Shown piece by piece: positions 63,815 to 64,000 of a stretch of DNA of 64,000 bases. How positions within the stretch are numbered: the first letter of the stretch is position 1; the number at the start of each line of letters is the position of its first letter. The DNA is from Permianibacter sp046297695 (lineage in GTDB: Bacteria; Pseudomonadota; Gammaproteobacteria; Enterobacterales; Permianibacteraceae), in NCBI GenBank assembly GCA_046297695.1, contig JBKBHF010000005.1, forward strand, positions 1 to 64,000, in the 5' to 3' direction. The notes under the pieces are model-generated. The model saw only the letters and a list, made by a program, of their open reading frames with translations, did no database searches and was not told where the DNA came from. A program made the translations under genes and the position numbers.

Positions 63815-64000
63815 TTACTCGATGGCTGCCGCCGGTTGACCCGCTGCGACGCGGCGTGCACGCGCTTTCCAGGCCAGACCGAACACGAACAGGGCCAGCA
63901 CGAAGGCGCCGAGCGAGAACACGATGTCGCCCGGGACCCGCAGCCAGACCAGCGTTTCCATCACGGTGCTGTGAATGATTTCCGGCGAGCGGGCATACCA
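63815..64000 (-). CDS. norB: Nitric oxide reductase large subunit (C-terminal end; continues off the right edge)
   Basis: The 61 visible C-terminal codons read WYARSPEIIHSTVMETLVWL then RVPGDIVFSLGAFVLALFVF, and end in a basic tail. They match the end of the heme-copper NO reductase large chain (NorB or quinol-type NorZ): the ARS motif, then RVPGD before the last helix. Which type it is depends on sequence outside the window. It places a denitrification or NO-detoxification function at the edge of the anaerobic island. Confidence 0.8.
   Translation of the reverse strand, partial: WYARSPEIIHSTVMETLVWLRVPGDIVFSLGAFVLALFVFGLAWKARARRVAAGQPAAAIE

Overview
The window is about 62% GC and looks like the chromosome of a gammaproteobacterium. 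The backbone has gammaproteobacterial synteny: aat, trxB, lrp-ftsK-lolA-rarA-crcB-serS, rmf, and a gacA/uvrY-uvrC-pgsA block followed by tRNA-Gly, tRNA-Cys and tRNA-Leu genes. I cannot name a genus from sequence alone. An aerobic lifestyle with PHB and branched-chain amino acid catabolism, plus an FNR/ANR/DNR-type anaerobic and nitric-oxide gene set, suggests a facultative denitrifier.

Bases 1-17,500 are mostly housekeeping: the 5' part of aat, trxB, ald with a divergent Lrp-family regulator, ftsK, lolA, rarA, crcB, serS, two small unknown genes, a hemolysin III-family protein, fumC, a DUF2784 protein, dusC, a stress-type membrane protein, a DUF1653 protein and an M14 carboxypeptidase. Bases 17,565-19,160 are visibly more AT-rich. 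They hold three small unknown genes for exported or membrane-anchored proteins, including a 66-residue peptide with six cysteines. A cupin, a DUF6265 protein, a cytochrome b561 and an S46 dipeptidyl-peptidase follow.

Bases 23,841-37,222 carry what reads as a complete path for polyhydroxybutyrate (PHB). There is a secreted PHB depolymerase, a TonB-dependent receptor, a lipoprotein 3HB-oligomer hydrolase, a GntP-family permease, 3-hydroxybutyrate dehydrogenase and 3-oxoacid CoA-transferase. A CrbS/CrbR-like two-component pair sits in the middle. From 47,408 down to 35,848 the minus strand is a liu (leucine/isovalerate) operon headed by the MerR regulator liuR, with a perfect palindromic operator upstream. 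Its products end in acetoacetate and acetyl-CoA, so the PHB and leucine routes meet at scoAB and atoB.

Bases 47,750-53,900 hold rmf, tRNA-Ser, gacA-uvrC-pgsA, four tRNAs (two identical Gly-GCC copies), an 18-bp tandem repeat, a DUF2799 lipoprotein and a TMEM175-like channel.

Bases 53,960-64,000 form an anaerobic island with three FNR-like boxes. It has a chorismate mutase/DGC-domain fusion translationally coupled to ubiT, ubiV and ubiU behind a thiamine-diphosphate decarboxylase, a frameshifted DnrO-like gene, nrdG, nrdD, a hemerythrin-domain protein and the 3' end of a nitric oxide reductase. The nrdD main ORF lacks the glycyl-radical motif. That motif is instead on a separate 53-codon ORF between nrdD and nrdG.

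All functions are assigned by reading motifs and remembered family features. No database search was run, and residue numbers are approximate.
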